DNA from: a bacterium
GTDB taxonomy: Bacteria; Vulcanimicrobiota; Xenobia; Xenobiales; Xenobiaceae
Length of the DNA: 26,079 nucleotides
Assembly (NCBI GenBank): GCA_022839105.1
Contig: JALHDH010000083.1
Location: 1-26,079 of the forward strand
Direction: 5' to 3'
A program made the position numbers and the translations under genes. The notes beneath the pieces were generated by a model, which was given only the letters and a program-made list of their open reading frames with translations, made no database searches and was not told the origin of the DNA. Of this stretch, positions 16,546-23,397 are shown in pieces; positions within the stretch are counted from its first letter, which is position 1; each line of letters opens with the position of its first letter.

Positions 16546-17856
16546 ATGACGACCCCGGAACTGCAGTTCGAAAGAGCCCTTCACGAGTGGCCGCGCCTGG
16601 ATACCGAAGAGCGTCTGGAGGCCTTCCGTTCGCTTCCGCTGGAGCGAGCCGAAGAACTGCTGGACTGCATGAACGCCGTCGACCAGGCGGAGCTGCTCTG
16701 GACCATGCCCAAGCCCGAGCGACGGGCCTGGCTGCGCTATCTGGACCCGGATGATCTCGCAGACGTCCTGCAGGAGGTGCCCGAGGAGGATCGCGAGGTC
16801 CTGCTGGATCTTCTTGACGAGCGCACCCGCAACGAGGTGCGGGCCCTCATGGCCTATGCCGAGGACGACGCCGGCGGCCTGATGAGCCCCCGCTTCGCCC
16901 GGGTCCGGGCGCAGATGACCGCAGACGAGGCGGTCCGCTACCTGCGCGCCCAGTCCCAGCGCCGCATCCCGCTGGATTACCTGTACGTCCTGGATTCCGA
17001 ACAGAAACTGCTGGGCGAGGTGGGACTGGATCGCCTGTTCTCGGCCCGCCCCGACGAGAAGGTCGCCGACCTCATGGACCCGGACGTCGTGACGGCCCCT
17101 GAGGACATGGACCAGGAAGAGGTCGGCAACCTCTTCTCGCGCTATGACCTGACGGTCATGCCCGTGGTGGACGCCCAGGGACGGATGAAGGGCCTGATCA
17201 CCGTCGACGACGTGATGGACGTCCTGCAGGAAGAGGCCACCGAGGATGCCCAGAAGTACGGTGGTATGGAGGCTCTGGACGAGCCCTATCTGCGGACCGG
17301 GATCCTGGACCTGATCCGCAAGAGGGTCGGCTGGCTGACCCTGCTCTTGATGGCCCAGATGCTGACGGCCTGGGCCATGGCGCGCTACGAGGACGAACTG
17401 GCCAAGGCCCTGGTCCTGGCGGTCTTCATCCCCCTGATCATCTCCAGCGGCGGAAACTCGGGCTCGCAGGCTTCCACCCTGGTGATCCGGGCCATGGCGA
17501 TGGGGGAGGTCCGCCTGCGCGACTGGCCCTATGTGCTCCTCCGCGAGCTGGGCTCAGGCTTGATCCTGGGTGGCATCCTGGGGATCGTCGGCTTCGGGAG
17601 GATCGTCTTGTGGGAGTACTTCTTCCACGCCTATGGCCCGCACTACATGGCGCTGGCGGGGACCGTCGCCCTCTCGCTTTTGGGGGTGGTGGTGCTGGGC
17701 TGCGTTGCGGGTTCGATGCTCCCCTTCCTCCTGCGCTTCTTGAGGTTCGACCCGGCCAGTGCTTCGGCTCCCTTCGTGGCGACCCTGGTCGATGTCTCGG
17801 GCCTGATCGTCTATTTCACGGTGGCCAGCATCCTGCTGACGGGAAGCCTGCTCTGA
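16546..17856 (+). CDS. mgtE: MgtE-type magnesium transporter
   Basis: This 436-residue inner-membrane Mg2+ channel is of the MgtE/SLC41 type. The cytoplasmic N domain (about residues 1-115) has the acidic helical repeats PDDLADVLQEVPEEDREVLLDLL and AEDDAGGLMSPRF. A CBS pair follows (about 120-245) with PDVVTAPEDMDQEEVGNLFSRYDLTVMPVVD. The plug helix leads into five membrane helices bearing the pore motif PLIISSGGNSGSQASTLVIRAMA and the terminal ATLVDVSGLIVYFTVASILL. Mg2+ binding between the N and CBS domains closes the pore in known members. The ATG at 16546 follows a purine-rich AGGGGG stretch (16533-16538) seven bases upstream. No M-box-sized leader fits in the 109-base gap before it, so control is probably at protein level. 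Confidence 0.95.
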   Translation: MTTPELQFERALHEWPRLDTEERLEAFRSLPLERAEELLDCMNAVDQAELLWTMPKPERRAWLRYLDPDDLADVLQEVPEEDREVLLDLLDERTRNEVRALMAYAEDDAGGLMSPRFARVRAQMTADEAVRYLRAQSQRRIPLDYLYVLDSEQKLLGEVGLDRLFSARPDEKVADLMDPDVVTAPEDMDQEEVGNLFSRYDLTVMPVVDAQGRMKGLITVDDVMDVLQEEATEDAQKYGGMEALDEPYLRTGILDLIRKRVGWLTLLLMAQMLTAWAMARYEDELAKALVLAVFIPLIISSGGNSGSQASTLVIRAMAMGEVRLRDWPYVLLRELGSGLILGGILGIVGFGRIVLWEYFFHAYGPHYMALAGTVALSLLGVVVLGCVAGSMLPFLLRFLRFDPASASAPFVATLVDVSGLIVYFTVASILLTGSLL

Positions 17857-18007
17857 GGGCCTTCCCGGACGGGGGAGTTCCTGCTTGAAGGAGCGTTGCC
17901 TCCGAGGGGGCAGGGAGGGTCTTCAGGGGCAGGCAGGGTTTTCTCCGGGAGCGTCGAACCAGGAGCCAGCGCCGGGAGGCCGTGGCCCGTGAGGACCCCG
18001 GTGGTTG
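17857..18007 (+). other. Intergenic region after mgtE
   Basis: This is the first 151 bases of a 451-base gap between mgtE and the PolA-like gene. I see no recognisable gene, promoter or repeat in this part. Frame 1 stays open from the mgtE stop to TGA 18022-18024, but without family-like sequence. The rest of the gap is described in the next entries. Confidence 0.4.
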
Positions 18008-18033
18008 AAGGCCGGCGATCCTGACGAAGACCC

Positions 18034-18054
18034 CTCCGGCGGAGCCGGAGTTTT
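18034..18054 (+). terminator. Rho-independent-like terminator after mgtE
   Basis: A 7-bp perfect stem CTCCGGC/GCCGGAG with loop GGA is followed directly by TTTT. It lies about 180 bases after the mgtE stop and would end that transcript. It overlaps the possible coding remnant, so only one of the two readings is likely to be right. Confidence 0.45.
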
Positions 18055-18147
18055 CACAGAACGACACCTGGGACCCTTGCCGCGCGAGCCGTCTCGTCGG
18101 CGCTCCCGATCCTGACAGCGATGGCCGCCCCGATCGGGCGGATTCCT

Positions 18148-18272
18148 CGGACTGCGAACCGGGCTTCGCCCTGTCCGCAGTTCGTTCCTGGCTGTCCATC
18201 GGGCTCGTCTTCGAAGCCTGCAAGCGCGCGGACAGGGCGGGCCTGGACGGGGAGATTTCCCGTCTCCAGGCC
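18148..18272 (+). promoter_or_regulatory. Structured leader with competing hairpins before the PolA-like gene
   Basis: Three stems can be drawn. Stem A is 18148-18156 with 18176-18184 (nine pairs, one G-U), with an inner GGGC/GCCC stem. Stem B is a perfect 12-bp pairing of 18167-18178 with 18228-18239. Stem C is 18240-18247 with 18265-18272, extended inward by CGGG/CCCG. A and B share bases 18167-18178 and exclude each other; C begins where B ends. C ends 35 bases before the GTG. This could be an RNA switch, but the same bases also look partly coding. Confidence 0.3.
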
Positions 18273-18307
18273 GCGTCCCGGGCGGCGAGCACAAGGAGCG
18301 TGCCCCA

Positions 18308-21049
18308 GTGACCAGCAAGAGCGAGCATCCCCCCAGGAAGTTGATCCTGATCGATGGCAACGGCCTGGCCTACCGGTCCTTCTATGCGGTCCCCCCGCAG
18401 AAGACCGCTTCGGGACTTCCGACTCAGGCTGTGCTGGGCTTCACCAACCTGCTCTTGAGCGTGCTCGAGAAGGAGAAGCCCACGCACGTGGCCGTGGCCT
18501 TCGACCAGTGCGCCCCCACCGAGAGGCTGCAGAAGTTCCAGCCCTACAACGTCCAGCGCGAGGAGATGCCCGAAGAGCTGGCCGTGCAGTTGCCCATGAT
18601 CGAGGACCTGGTCCGCGAGTGCGGGCTGGCGGCCTGTCGGGTTCCCGGCCACGAGGCCGACGACTGCATCGGGACCCTGGCGCGCCGGGCCCAGGAGGAG
18701 GGCTTCCAGGTCCTGATCGTCTCCGGGGACCTGGACCTTCTTCAACTGGTGGGCCCCTCGGTCCGGGTGCAGACCACCCGGAGGGGCATCGGCGATCTGG
18801 TGGTGTACGACGAGGCCGGGGTCCGCAAGAAGTACAACCTGGAACCGCGTCAACTGGCGGATCTGCGCGCGCTGGCCGGGGACTCCAGCCAGAACATCAG
18901 CGGGGTTCCCGGAATCGGCGAGGTGACGGCCCGCAAGCTGCTCTCCCAGTATCGCAGCCTGGATGATCTCTTCTCGTCGTTGGACCAGCTCCCCGCCAAG
19001 TGGCGCAATCCGCTTCTGGAGAATCGCGAGGACGCGCGCGAGTTCCGGGTCCGGGCCACGATCGTGACCGACCTTCCGATCGAGCTGGACTGGGAGCGCT
19101 GTCGCTTCCAGGGGCTCTCCATCTGTCGCCTGGCTGGGATCCTCGCGCGCCTGGAGGCCCTGGGCGAATTCCAGCCCCTCCTGGACCGGATGGGGTCCGG
19201 GATTGCCGAGCCCGAGCCGGTCCGCTCCGAGCCCCGGGTCCTGTCGGCTTCCGAAGCCCGGGAGGCCCTGGCTGCCCTGGAAGGAAATCCGGAGCCGCTG
19301 GCCCTGGCCTGGCTGAGCTCGGACGAGGTGGAGCGGGGCCTGGCCCTGGCCTGGGGCTCGCCGATCGAGAGCTTCTACGTCCCGCTGGGAACCGAAGGCG
19401 AAGAGTTGTCCGCGTCCGAGGTCTGGGACCTTCTGGCCCCGGTCCTGACGCAGGGGGACCGGCCCAAGTTCGTCCATCGGATTCGCGATGTCGCCTCGCT
19501 CCGCCAGCACCGCCCGGCCTGCGTCCTGGACCTGGCGCTCGCCTCAGCCCTTCTGGACTCCGGCGAGAGGGATCACTCCCTGGAGGCCCTGGCCCGGCGT
19601 CATGACCGCTCGACGGCCAGCGAGGACGAGTTGTGGGGAGTGGGAACCCGCTGCCTGGACCAGATCCCGGTCGATCAGGCAGCCGCCTGGACCCTGCGCC
19701 GGGCTCGAACCCTGCTTGAGCTGGGGCCCCTCCTGGCCGATCGGCTCCGTCGGGAGGGCCTGGAGGAGGTCTATTCCACGGTGGATCTTCCCTTCTCGTG
19801 CTGCGTGGGCGGGTTGGACGGGGCGGGACTGACCCTGGACCCGACGGCCATCGAGGCGGTAGGGCAGGCGGTGGACCGCGAACTCGAGGCCCTGCGCAAG
19901 GAGATCCATGCCGAGGCCGATCGCCCCTTCGATCTGGATTGCGACAAGGAACTCGGAGAATTCCTCTTCGACTCGCTTGGTCTCTTGGTCCCCGCCCGCC
20001 CCAAGAACGGAGGAACCATCGGCGCCGAGATCCTGGTCTCGCTGGTGGGGCAGCACCCGATCGCCGTCACCGTGCGGAACTACCGCGAGCTGGCCGAGTT
20101 CCGGCAGATCTTCGTCGAGGGCTTCCTGGCCGGTGGCCGGCCGGTCGACGGGGTCGGCGGCTGTCTCTTCAATCCCGCCATGACGGTGGAAGAGCGGATT
20201 CAGTGGCTGGGACCGGTGGCCTGCGGGGGGCTGGTGGCCACCTGGCATCGCATGCTCGGGGTGATCGAGAACCTCCAGTGCGTCTCCTTGCGCCGCCGTC
20301 TGGGGGATCTGGTGGAACAGACCCTGGTCCCCTCCTCGCCTGCAGATCGTCTGGTGGCCCTGGAATTCGACCAGTTGGAGTTGCGGGTCCTGGCCCGTCT
20401 GGCTGGAGACGAGGCCCTGTCCGGCGCCCTGGAGGGCGAGGACCTGGAGGCTTCCCTGACGGCACGGCTCTTCGGGGTCGAGCCCGGAGAGGTCCTGCCC
20501 GGGATGCGCCGGACGGCCATGCAGGCGGTCCTCCATGGGATGGGCCCCCGCTGGCTGGCCCGTCGCCTGGAGTTGAGCGAGGACCGCGCCGCCGAGCGTC
20601 TGGGCGAGGTCCGCTCGGAGTTCCGAGCACGCTTCCCCGTGGCCGAGAGCTGGTTCGAGGCCCGCTTCCAGGCGGCCCGCGACATGGCCTTCCTGACCAC
20701 GCTGGCCGGGCGCACCCGACGGGTTCCCGAGGTCCGCAGCCGCAACCACGACATCCGCGAGGCAGCGGAGCGCACGGCCCGCTCGGCCGCCCTGGAGGGC
20801 TCGGTGGCCGATCTCTTGAGGGCCTCGGTGGTGGCCCTGGCCGGCTCGGTGGGGGCCGGGGCACCGGTGGTGCCCTGCATGAACCGCATCCTGCTGGAGG
20901 CCCCCGAGAGCCGGCACGAGCAGGTGGCCCGCGAGGCCCGGGAATGCCTGGAGAGGGTCGGCCAGGAGGTGGGGGTGGTCGTCCGCTCCCGTACCGGCCG
21001 GAACGGGCACGAGGTCCTTTCGGCCCGCCTCCAGACCGCCGGTTGCTAG
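18308..21049 (+). CDS. DNA polymerase I homologue with degenerate polymerase active site
   Basis: This is a 913-residue PolA-type protein of near-normal length (E. coli 928). The 5'-nuclease domain (residues 1-290) keeps most metal ligands: D16, D66, E116, D118, D119, D141, D143 and D192, plus the helix-hairpin GVPGIGEVTARKLL. However, GDxSDN reads GDSSQN (Q195), and the YKxxR arch motif is YNVQR. The middle exonuclease-like domain has no DxE motif. The polymerase domain is recognisable (LGEFLFDSLGLLVP thumb, ENLQ, LELRVLARLAGDEAL), but motif A aspartate is E686, the O-helix lysine is M738 with its aromatic residues gone, the TGRLSS arginine is lost, and motif C VHDE reads CMNR (N859). Polymerisation is therefore unlikely. 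GTG 18308 has AAGGAG nine bases upstream. A normal polA is expected elsewhere; this may be a structural or nuclease paralogue. Confidence 0.9.
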   Translation: MTSKSEHPPRKLILIDGNGLAYRSFYAVPPQKTASGLPTQAVLGFTNLLLSVLEKEKPTHVAVAFDQCAPTERLQKFQPYNVQREEMPEELAVQLPMIEDLVRECGLAACRVPGHEADDCIGTLARRAQEEGFQVLIVSGDLDLLQLVGPSVRVQTTRRGIGDLVVYDEAGVRKKYNLEPRQLADLRALAGDSSQNISGVPGIGEVTARKLLSQYRSLDDLFSSLDQLPAKWRNPLLENREDAREFRVRATIVTDLPIELDWERCRFQGLSICRLAGILARLEALGEFQPLLDRMGSGIAEPEPVRSEPRVLSASEAREALAALEGNPEPLALAWLSSDEVERGLALAWGSPIESFYVPLGTEGEELSASEVWDLLAPVLTQGDRPKFVHRIRDVASLRQHRPACVLDLALASALLDSGERDHSLEALARRHDRSTASEDELWGVGTRCLDQIPVDQAAAWTLRRARTLLELGPLLADRLRREGLEEVYSTVDLPFSCCVGGLDGAGLTLDPTAIEAVGQAVDRELEALRKEIHAEADRPFDLDCDKELGEFLFDSLGLLVPARPKNGGTIGAEILVSLVGQHPIAVTVRNYRELAEFRQIFVEGFLAGGRPVDGVGGCLFNPAMTVEERIQWLGPVACGGLVATWHRMLGVIENLQCVSLRRRLGDLVEQTLVPSSPADRLVALEFDQLELRVLARLAGDEALSGALEGEDLEASLTARLFGVEPGEVLPGMRRTAMQAVLHGMGPRWLARRLELSEDRAAERLGEVRSEFRARFPVAESWFEARFQAARDMAFLTTLAGRTRRVPEVRSRNHDIREAAERTARSAALEGSVADLLRASVVALAGSVGAGAPVVPCMNRILLEAPESRHEQVAREARECLERVGQEVGVVVRSRTGRNGHEVLSARLQTAGC

Positions 21050-21061
21050 AGGCGCGGCGCT

Positions 21062-21095
21062 CGGGGTCCTGGTCCGGGCTCGGGCCAGGACCCCG
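21062..21095. terminator. Bidirectional terminator hairpin between convergent genes
   Basis: Positions 21062-21076 pair with 21081-21095 (15 pairs, one G-U) around the 4-base loop GGCT. The outer eleven pairs, CGGGGTCCTGG/CCAGGACCCCG, are perfect. It fills the 49-base gap between the ends of the PolA-like gene and the porin gene and can serve both strands. No T-run follows on either side. Confidence 0.75.
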
Positions 21096-21098
21096 GGT

Positions 21099-22202
21099 TC
21101 AGAACCGGAGCTGGTAGCGCAGGCGCCACCCGTCGGGCTCGACCCGCGGTCCCTCGCAGGGGCGGTGGACCTCGTAGTTCAGCATCAGCCGGTGGGGGGC
21201 CTCGCGATCCAGGTAGTAGTTGACCCCCAGCACCACCCGGTTGCGGGCGTTGAAGGCGTTGTTGGCGACCAGCGCGTCCACCCGGTCCAGGTCGGGATCG
21301 AACCAGTCATAGAAGAGCACGGCGTCCCAGTCCTTGGATACGTTCCAGGTATTGCCCAGATAGGCTCCAAAGGCTCGCGAGTCCACCCGCGAGAACTTGT
21401 TCCAGCCATCGCTCCAGGTGGCCTCGGACTCCAGGGTCCACAAGCCTTTCTTGTAGCGCAGGTCGGTGCCCCAGCGACGGACCGGGAGGTCGAGCCGGCT
21501 TCCGTCGGGCTGGACGGTGCCCACCTGCCCCGAGAGTCCCACCTCCAGGCCGCTGGCGGCCGGCACGACCAGGCGGAGGCTGGCGTCCTTGGTCGAGTTC
21601 TGGTCGCCCGCGTTCAGGCCCTGGCCCTGGAAGATGCCCAGATCCCAGGTCAGCCCCGAGGAGGTCCTGCCTCCCAGGTTCAGGCCCAGATCGCGTTCCT
21701 GATACAGAGCCCGGCTCATGTCGCTGCGCTCGATGGTCATGGTCCGGGTGCTCGAGCTCAGGCCCTCGCGGCCGAAGCGCACCTTGAACTGCCCGGCCAG
21801 GAGCGTCAGGTCATGGGGCAGGTTGACCCGCAGGTAGCAGTCGCGCAGCTCGCTCTCGTCCGAACGGGTGTCGGTATGCCCCTGGACCACCAGATCCACG
21901 TCCTCGCCCAGATGGGTCGTGAGGACCAGCCGGAGCCGGCGGATGCTCAGATGGGTGGCGGCCGGGAAGCGGGTGATGCCGTCCACGGAAGGCATCGAGT
22001 CCGAGGTGTTTCGGTTGCCGAGGTGACCGTCATCGGCCTGGATCTCGACCTGTCCGCCCAGTTCCAGGGTCGGACGCCGCTTCGCGGCCGGCGGTTCGGA
22101 AGCCTCGGTCGGCTGGGAGGGAGTGGGATCGGCCAGGACGCCCTGGGAGAGGAGCCCCACGGCCAGCACCAACCAGGTCAGGAGCGCAAAGAGTCGTAGC
22201 AT
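21099..22202 (-). CDS. OprO/OprP-like outer-membrane porin
   Basis: The 367-residue precursor has a signal peptide (LRLFALLTWLVLAVGLLSQGVLA, cleavage near residue 25) and a short Pro-rich linker. A β-barrel follows with the phosphate-selective porin pattern: LELGGQVEIQADDG, HLSIRRLRLVLTTHLGEDVDLVVQGH, LRVNLPHDLTLLAGQFKVRFGREGLSSSTRTMTIERS and alternating strands such as VVLGVNYYLDREAPHRLMLNYEV. It ends in YQLRF, the C-terminal phenylalanine signal for outer-membrane assembly, so the cell is diderm. The ATG at 22202 is six bases after GAAGGA. It is the last gene of a three-gene minus-strand unit behind the STAS protein. Family members pass phosphate or polyphosphate, but many homologues have other substrates, so selectivity is not claimed. 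Confidence 0.88.
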   Translation of the reverse strand: MLRLFALLTWLVLAVGLLSQGVLADPTPSQPTEASEPPAAKRRPTLELGGQVEIQADDGHLGNRNTSDSMPSVDGITRFPAATHLSIRRLRLVLTTHLGEDVDLVVQGHTDTRSDESELRDCYLRVNLPHDLTLLAGQFKVRFGREGLSSSTRTMTIERSDMSRALYQERDLGLNLGGRTSSGLTWDLGIFQGQGLNAGDQNSTKDASLRLVVPAASGLEVGLSGQVGTVQPDGSRLDLPVRRWGTDLRYKKGLWTLESEATWSDGWNKFSRVDSRAFGAYLGNTWNVSKDWDAVLFYDWFDPDLDRVDALVANNAFNARNRVVLGVNYYLDREAPHRLMLNYEVHRPCEGPRVEPDGWRLRYQLRF

Positions 22203-22230
22203 TCTCGGTCCTTCAGGGATGATTCGCTCT

Positions 22231-22650
22231 TCAGGGCAGGGCCAGGCGGCCTCCGCCCGGACCCAGCCGGGAGGGCGGGAATCCCGGGGCTCGGAGGGGA
22301 CGGCCGCCAGGGGTGCCCTCCAGGACCTCTTCGGCGCGGACCACCGAGAAGACCCTCTGGATCCGTCGCCCAGCCCCCCGGAGTAGGAGGCGGGGGTGCC
22401 CATCCGGATTGCGCTCGCGCCAGAGCTGCCCCAGGCGCCGGGCAGCCACGGCATCCATGAAGCGGACCCGGCTCAGGTCCAGGACCAGCGGGGCACTGCC
22501 GGGAAGCTCCTGGGCCGAGAGCATCCCCTCCAGGGCCCCCATGGTGTGGGCGTCGAGCTCCCCGACCAGGGAAAGGACCCGGCCGGCGCCTGAATCATGC
22601 GCGTGGATCTCGATTTCCCAGTCCTCTGGGGGCGTGCAGGGTTCTTCCAT
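22231..22650 (-). CDS. STAS-domain protein lacking the phospho-serine
   Basis: The 139-residue protein has a STAS (anti-sigma-factor-antagonist type) domain at about residues 12-110: EIEIHAHDSGAGRVLSLVGELDAHT, PLVLDLSRVRFMDAVAARRLGQL, and GHPRLLLRGAGRRIQRVF. In SpoIIAA-like proteins the sequence after the buried strand is DSSG with a phosphorylated serine. Here it is DAVA, so control by serine phosphorylation in that place is not possible. A Gly/Pro/Arg-rich tail of about 25 residues follows. The ATG at 22650 is chosen because the STAS fold begins shortly after; GGAG lies ten bases upstream. The frame runs further upstream without family-like sequence. The porin gene begins 28 bases downstream, so the two are probably co-transcribed. 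Confidence 0.82.
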   Translation of the reverse strand: MEEPCTPPEDWEIEIHAHDSGAGRVLSLVGELDAHTMGALEGMLSAQELPGSAPLVLDLSRVRFMDAVAARRLGQLWRERNPDGHPRLLLRGAGRRIQRVFSVVRAEEVLEGTPGGRPLRAPGFPPSRLGPGGGRLALP

Positions 22651-22699
22651 CTTCCGTCTTCTCCAGGGGGACGACTCTTCCGGACTGGAACGATGCGCC

Positions 22700-23059
22700 T
22701 CAGGCGCATCCTGGGGGAGGCAGGCAGGTCGAGAAGGGCCGCAGACCGGGTCCGGCTCTCCGAGCGGAAGACCAGCCCTCGAGCCCTGTTCGGGCGGAGA
22801 AGAGCGGGAGGTCCTGGGCGAATCCGCTTCGGGCAGGGTGGACACCGCAGTTCGTCTTGCCGGGTCGGAACGGGGAGAGGCCGGTCGGGCCGGGAATCCT
22901 CTCCAGAAGGGTCGATTGGATGGCCTGGGAAGACTCGAGGACCTGGAGGGCGCGCTCCATGGCAGGCTCGGCCGGGGGCGTCCGCAGAGGCCACAGGCAG
23001 GCGAGGAGCAGCAGCAGGCTGGAGATACAACGTGAGGGCATCGAAACACAGCAGGGCAT
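22700..23059 (-). CDS. Small putative lipoprotein, unknown function
   Basis: The product is 119 residues from ATG 23059, or 113 from ATG 23041. From the second start it reads a few charged residues, then ISSLLLLLAC, a lipobox-like end (LLAC) that would lipidate Cys15, followed by a polar, proline-rich stretch. A helix MERALQVLESSQAIQSTLLERI comes next, and a Pro/Arg/Ser-rich C-terminus resembles no family I know. Third-position GC is highest in this frame, which supports real coding, more clearly in the first half than the second. Neither start has a strong ribosome-binding site. It lies 49 bases before the STAS gene in the same direction and behind a candidate promoter. The second half could be out of frame. 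Confidence 0.5.
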   Translation of the reverse strand: MPCCVSMPSRCISSLLLLLACLWPLRTPPAEPAMERALQVLESSQAIQSTLLERIPGPTGLSPFRPGKTNCGVHPARSGFAQDLPLFSARTGLEGWSSARRAGPGLRPFSTCLPPPGCA

Positions 23060-23080
23060 GACCCGGTTCCCGGCAAGGAT

Positions 23081-23109
23081 AGATTAGCCCGCCAGACCCG
23101 GATCGTCAA
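23081..23109 (-). promoter_or_regulatory. Candidate sigma-70-type promoter for the lipoprotein-STAS-porin unit
   Basis: On the minus strand, TTGACG (23109-23104) and TAATCT (23086-23081) are separated by exactly 17 bases. The -35 is a five-of-six match; the -10 is weaker. Transcription would start near 23074, giving a leader of about 15 bases to ATG 23059 or about 33 to ATG 23041. Confidence 0.4.
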
Positions 23110-23397
23110 TTGCAGGCTTGCCCCTGAATCCGCCACAATTGAAGGGAAGCCCATGACCTCTTGAAGTCTTCTCGCGGAAACAGCCAGGACTCCGCCCCGG
23201 CGCCGGGAATTTAACACATGCCGCGGAGCCTGTCCGCTTTTCGGGCTTGCCTTCCCCGGCCGTGCATAGTAAGAACGAAGGGATGAACCGGGGGGACAGG
23301 CCACAGAGCCTGCCGAGGGCCCGAGCCTGGGCCTGATGATTCACCTTTCCTCCTTCCCTGGCTGGAGAGGGGCATTTTCCGCGAGGAGGGCGATTCC
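23110..23397. other. Divergent intergenic region, locally AT-richer
   Basis: This region holds the upstream control sequences of the secreted-protein gene and part of the minus-strand promoter region. Two CAATTG palindromes (about 23107-23112 and 23136-23141) and a TTTAA stretch near 23210 make it more AT-rich than its surroundings. A possible 17-codon leader ORF (ATG 23283 to TGA 23334-23336, product MNRGDRPQSLPRARAWA) is preceded by GAAGGG. No clear plus-strand promoter with acceptable spacing was found. Confidence 0.3.

Larger units (their letters stand above)
18009..18311 (+). other. Possible coding remnant upstream of and overlapping the PolA-like start
   Basis: Frame 3 is open for 100 codons between TGA 18006-18008 and TGA 18309-18311, and its stop overlaps the PolA-like GTG as GTGA, the coupling style used throughout this window. 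About four in five third codon positions are G or C, higher than positions one and two, which is a coding signature. The translated end reads SAVRSWLSIGLVFEACKRADRAGLDGEISRLQAAS, plausible for a real protein. However, there is no ATG, GTG or TTG in frame near its beginning. It could be the 3' part of a broken or frameshifted small gene: frame 1 before it joins smoothly at about 18005-18010. No family is recognised. Confidence 0.3.

Noticed and set aside
17950..18040. Possible tRNA-Sec (selC) on the minus strand: GGTTCGAC T-loop-like motif plus a CTTCAA anticodon-loop-like motif upstream.
   Set aside because: The five bases flanking the T-loop-like motif do not pair, the anticodon-loop flanks do not form a normal stem, and no acceptor stem can be drawn.
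22473..23030. Alternative minus-strand frame overlapping the putative lipoprotein and STAS genes.
   Set aside because: Third-position GC is lower than in the lipoprotein frame, there is no signal peptide or motif, and it reads through the STAS gene out of frame.
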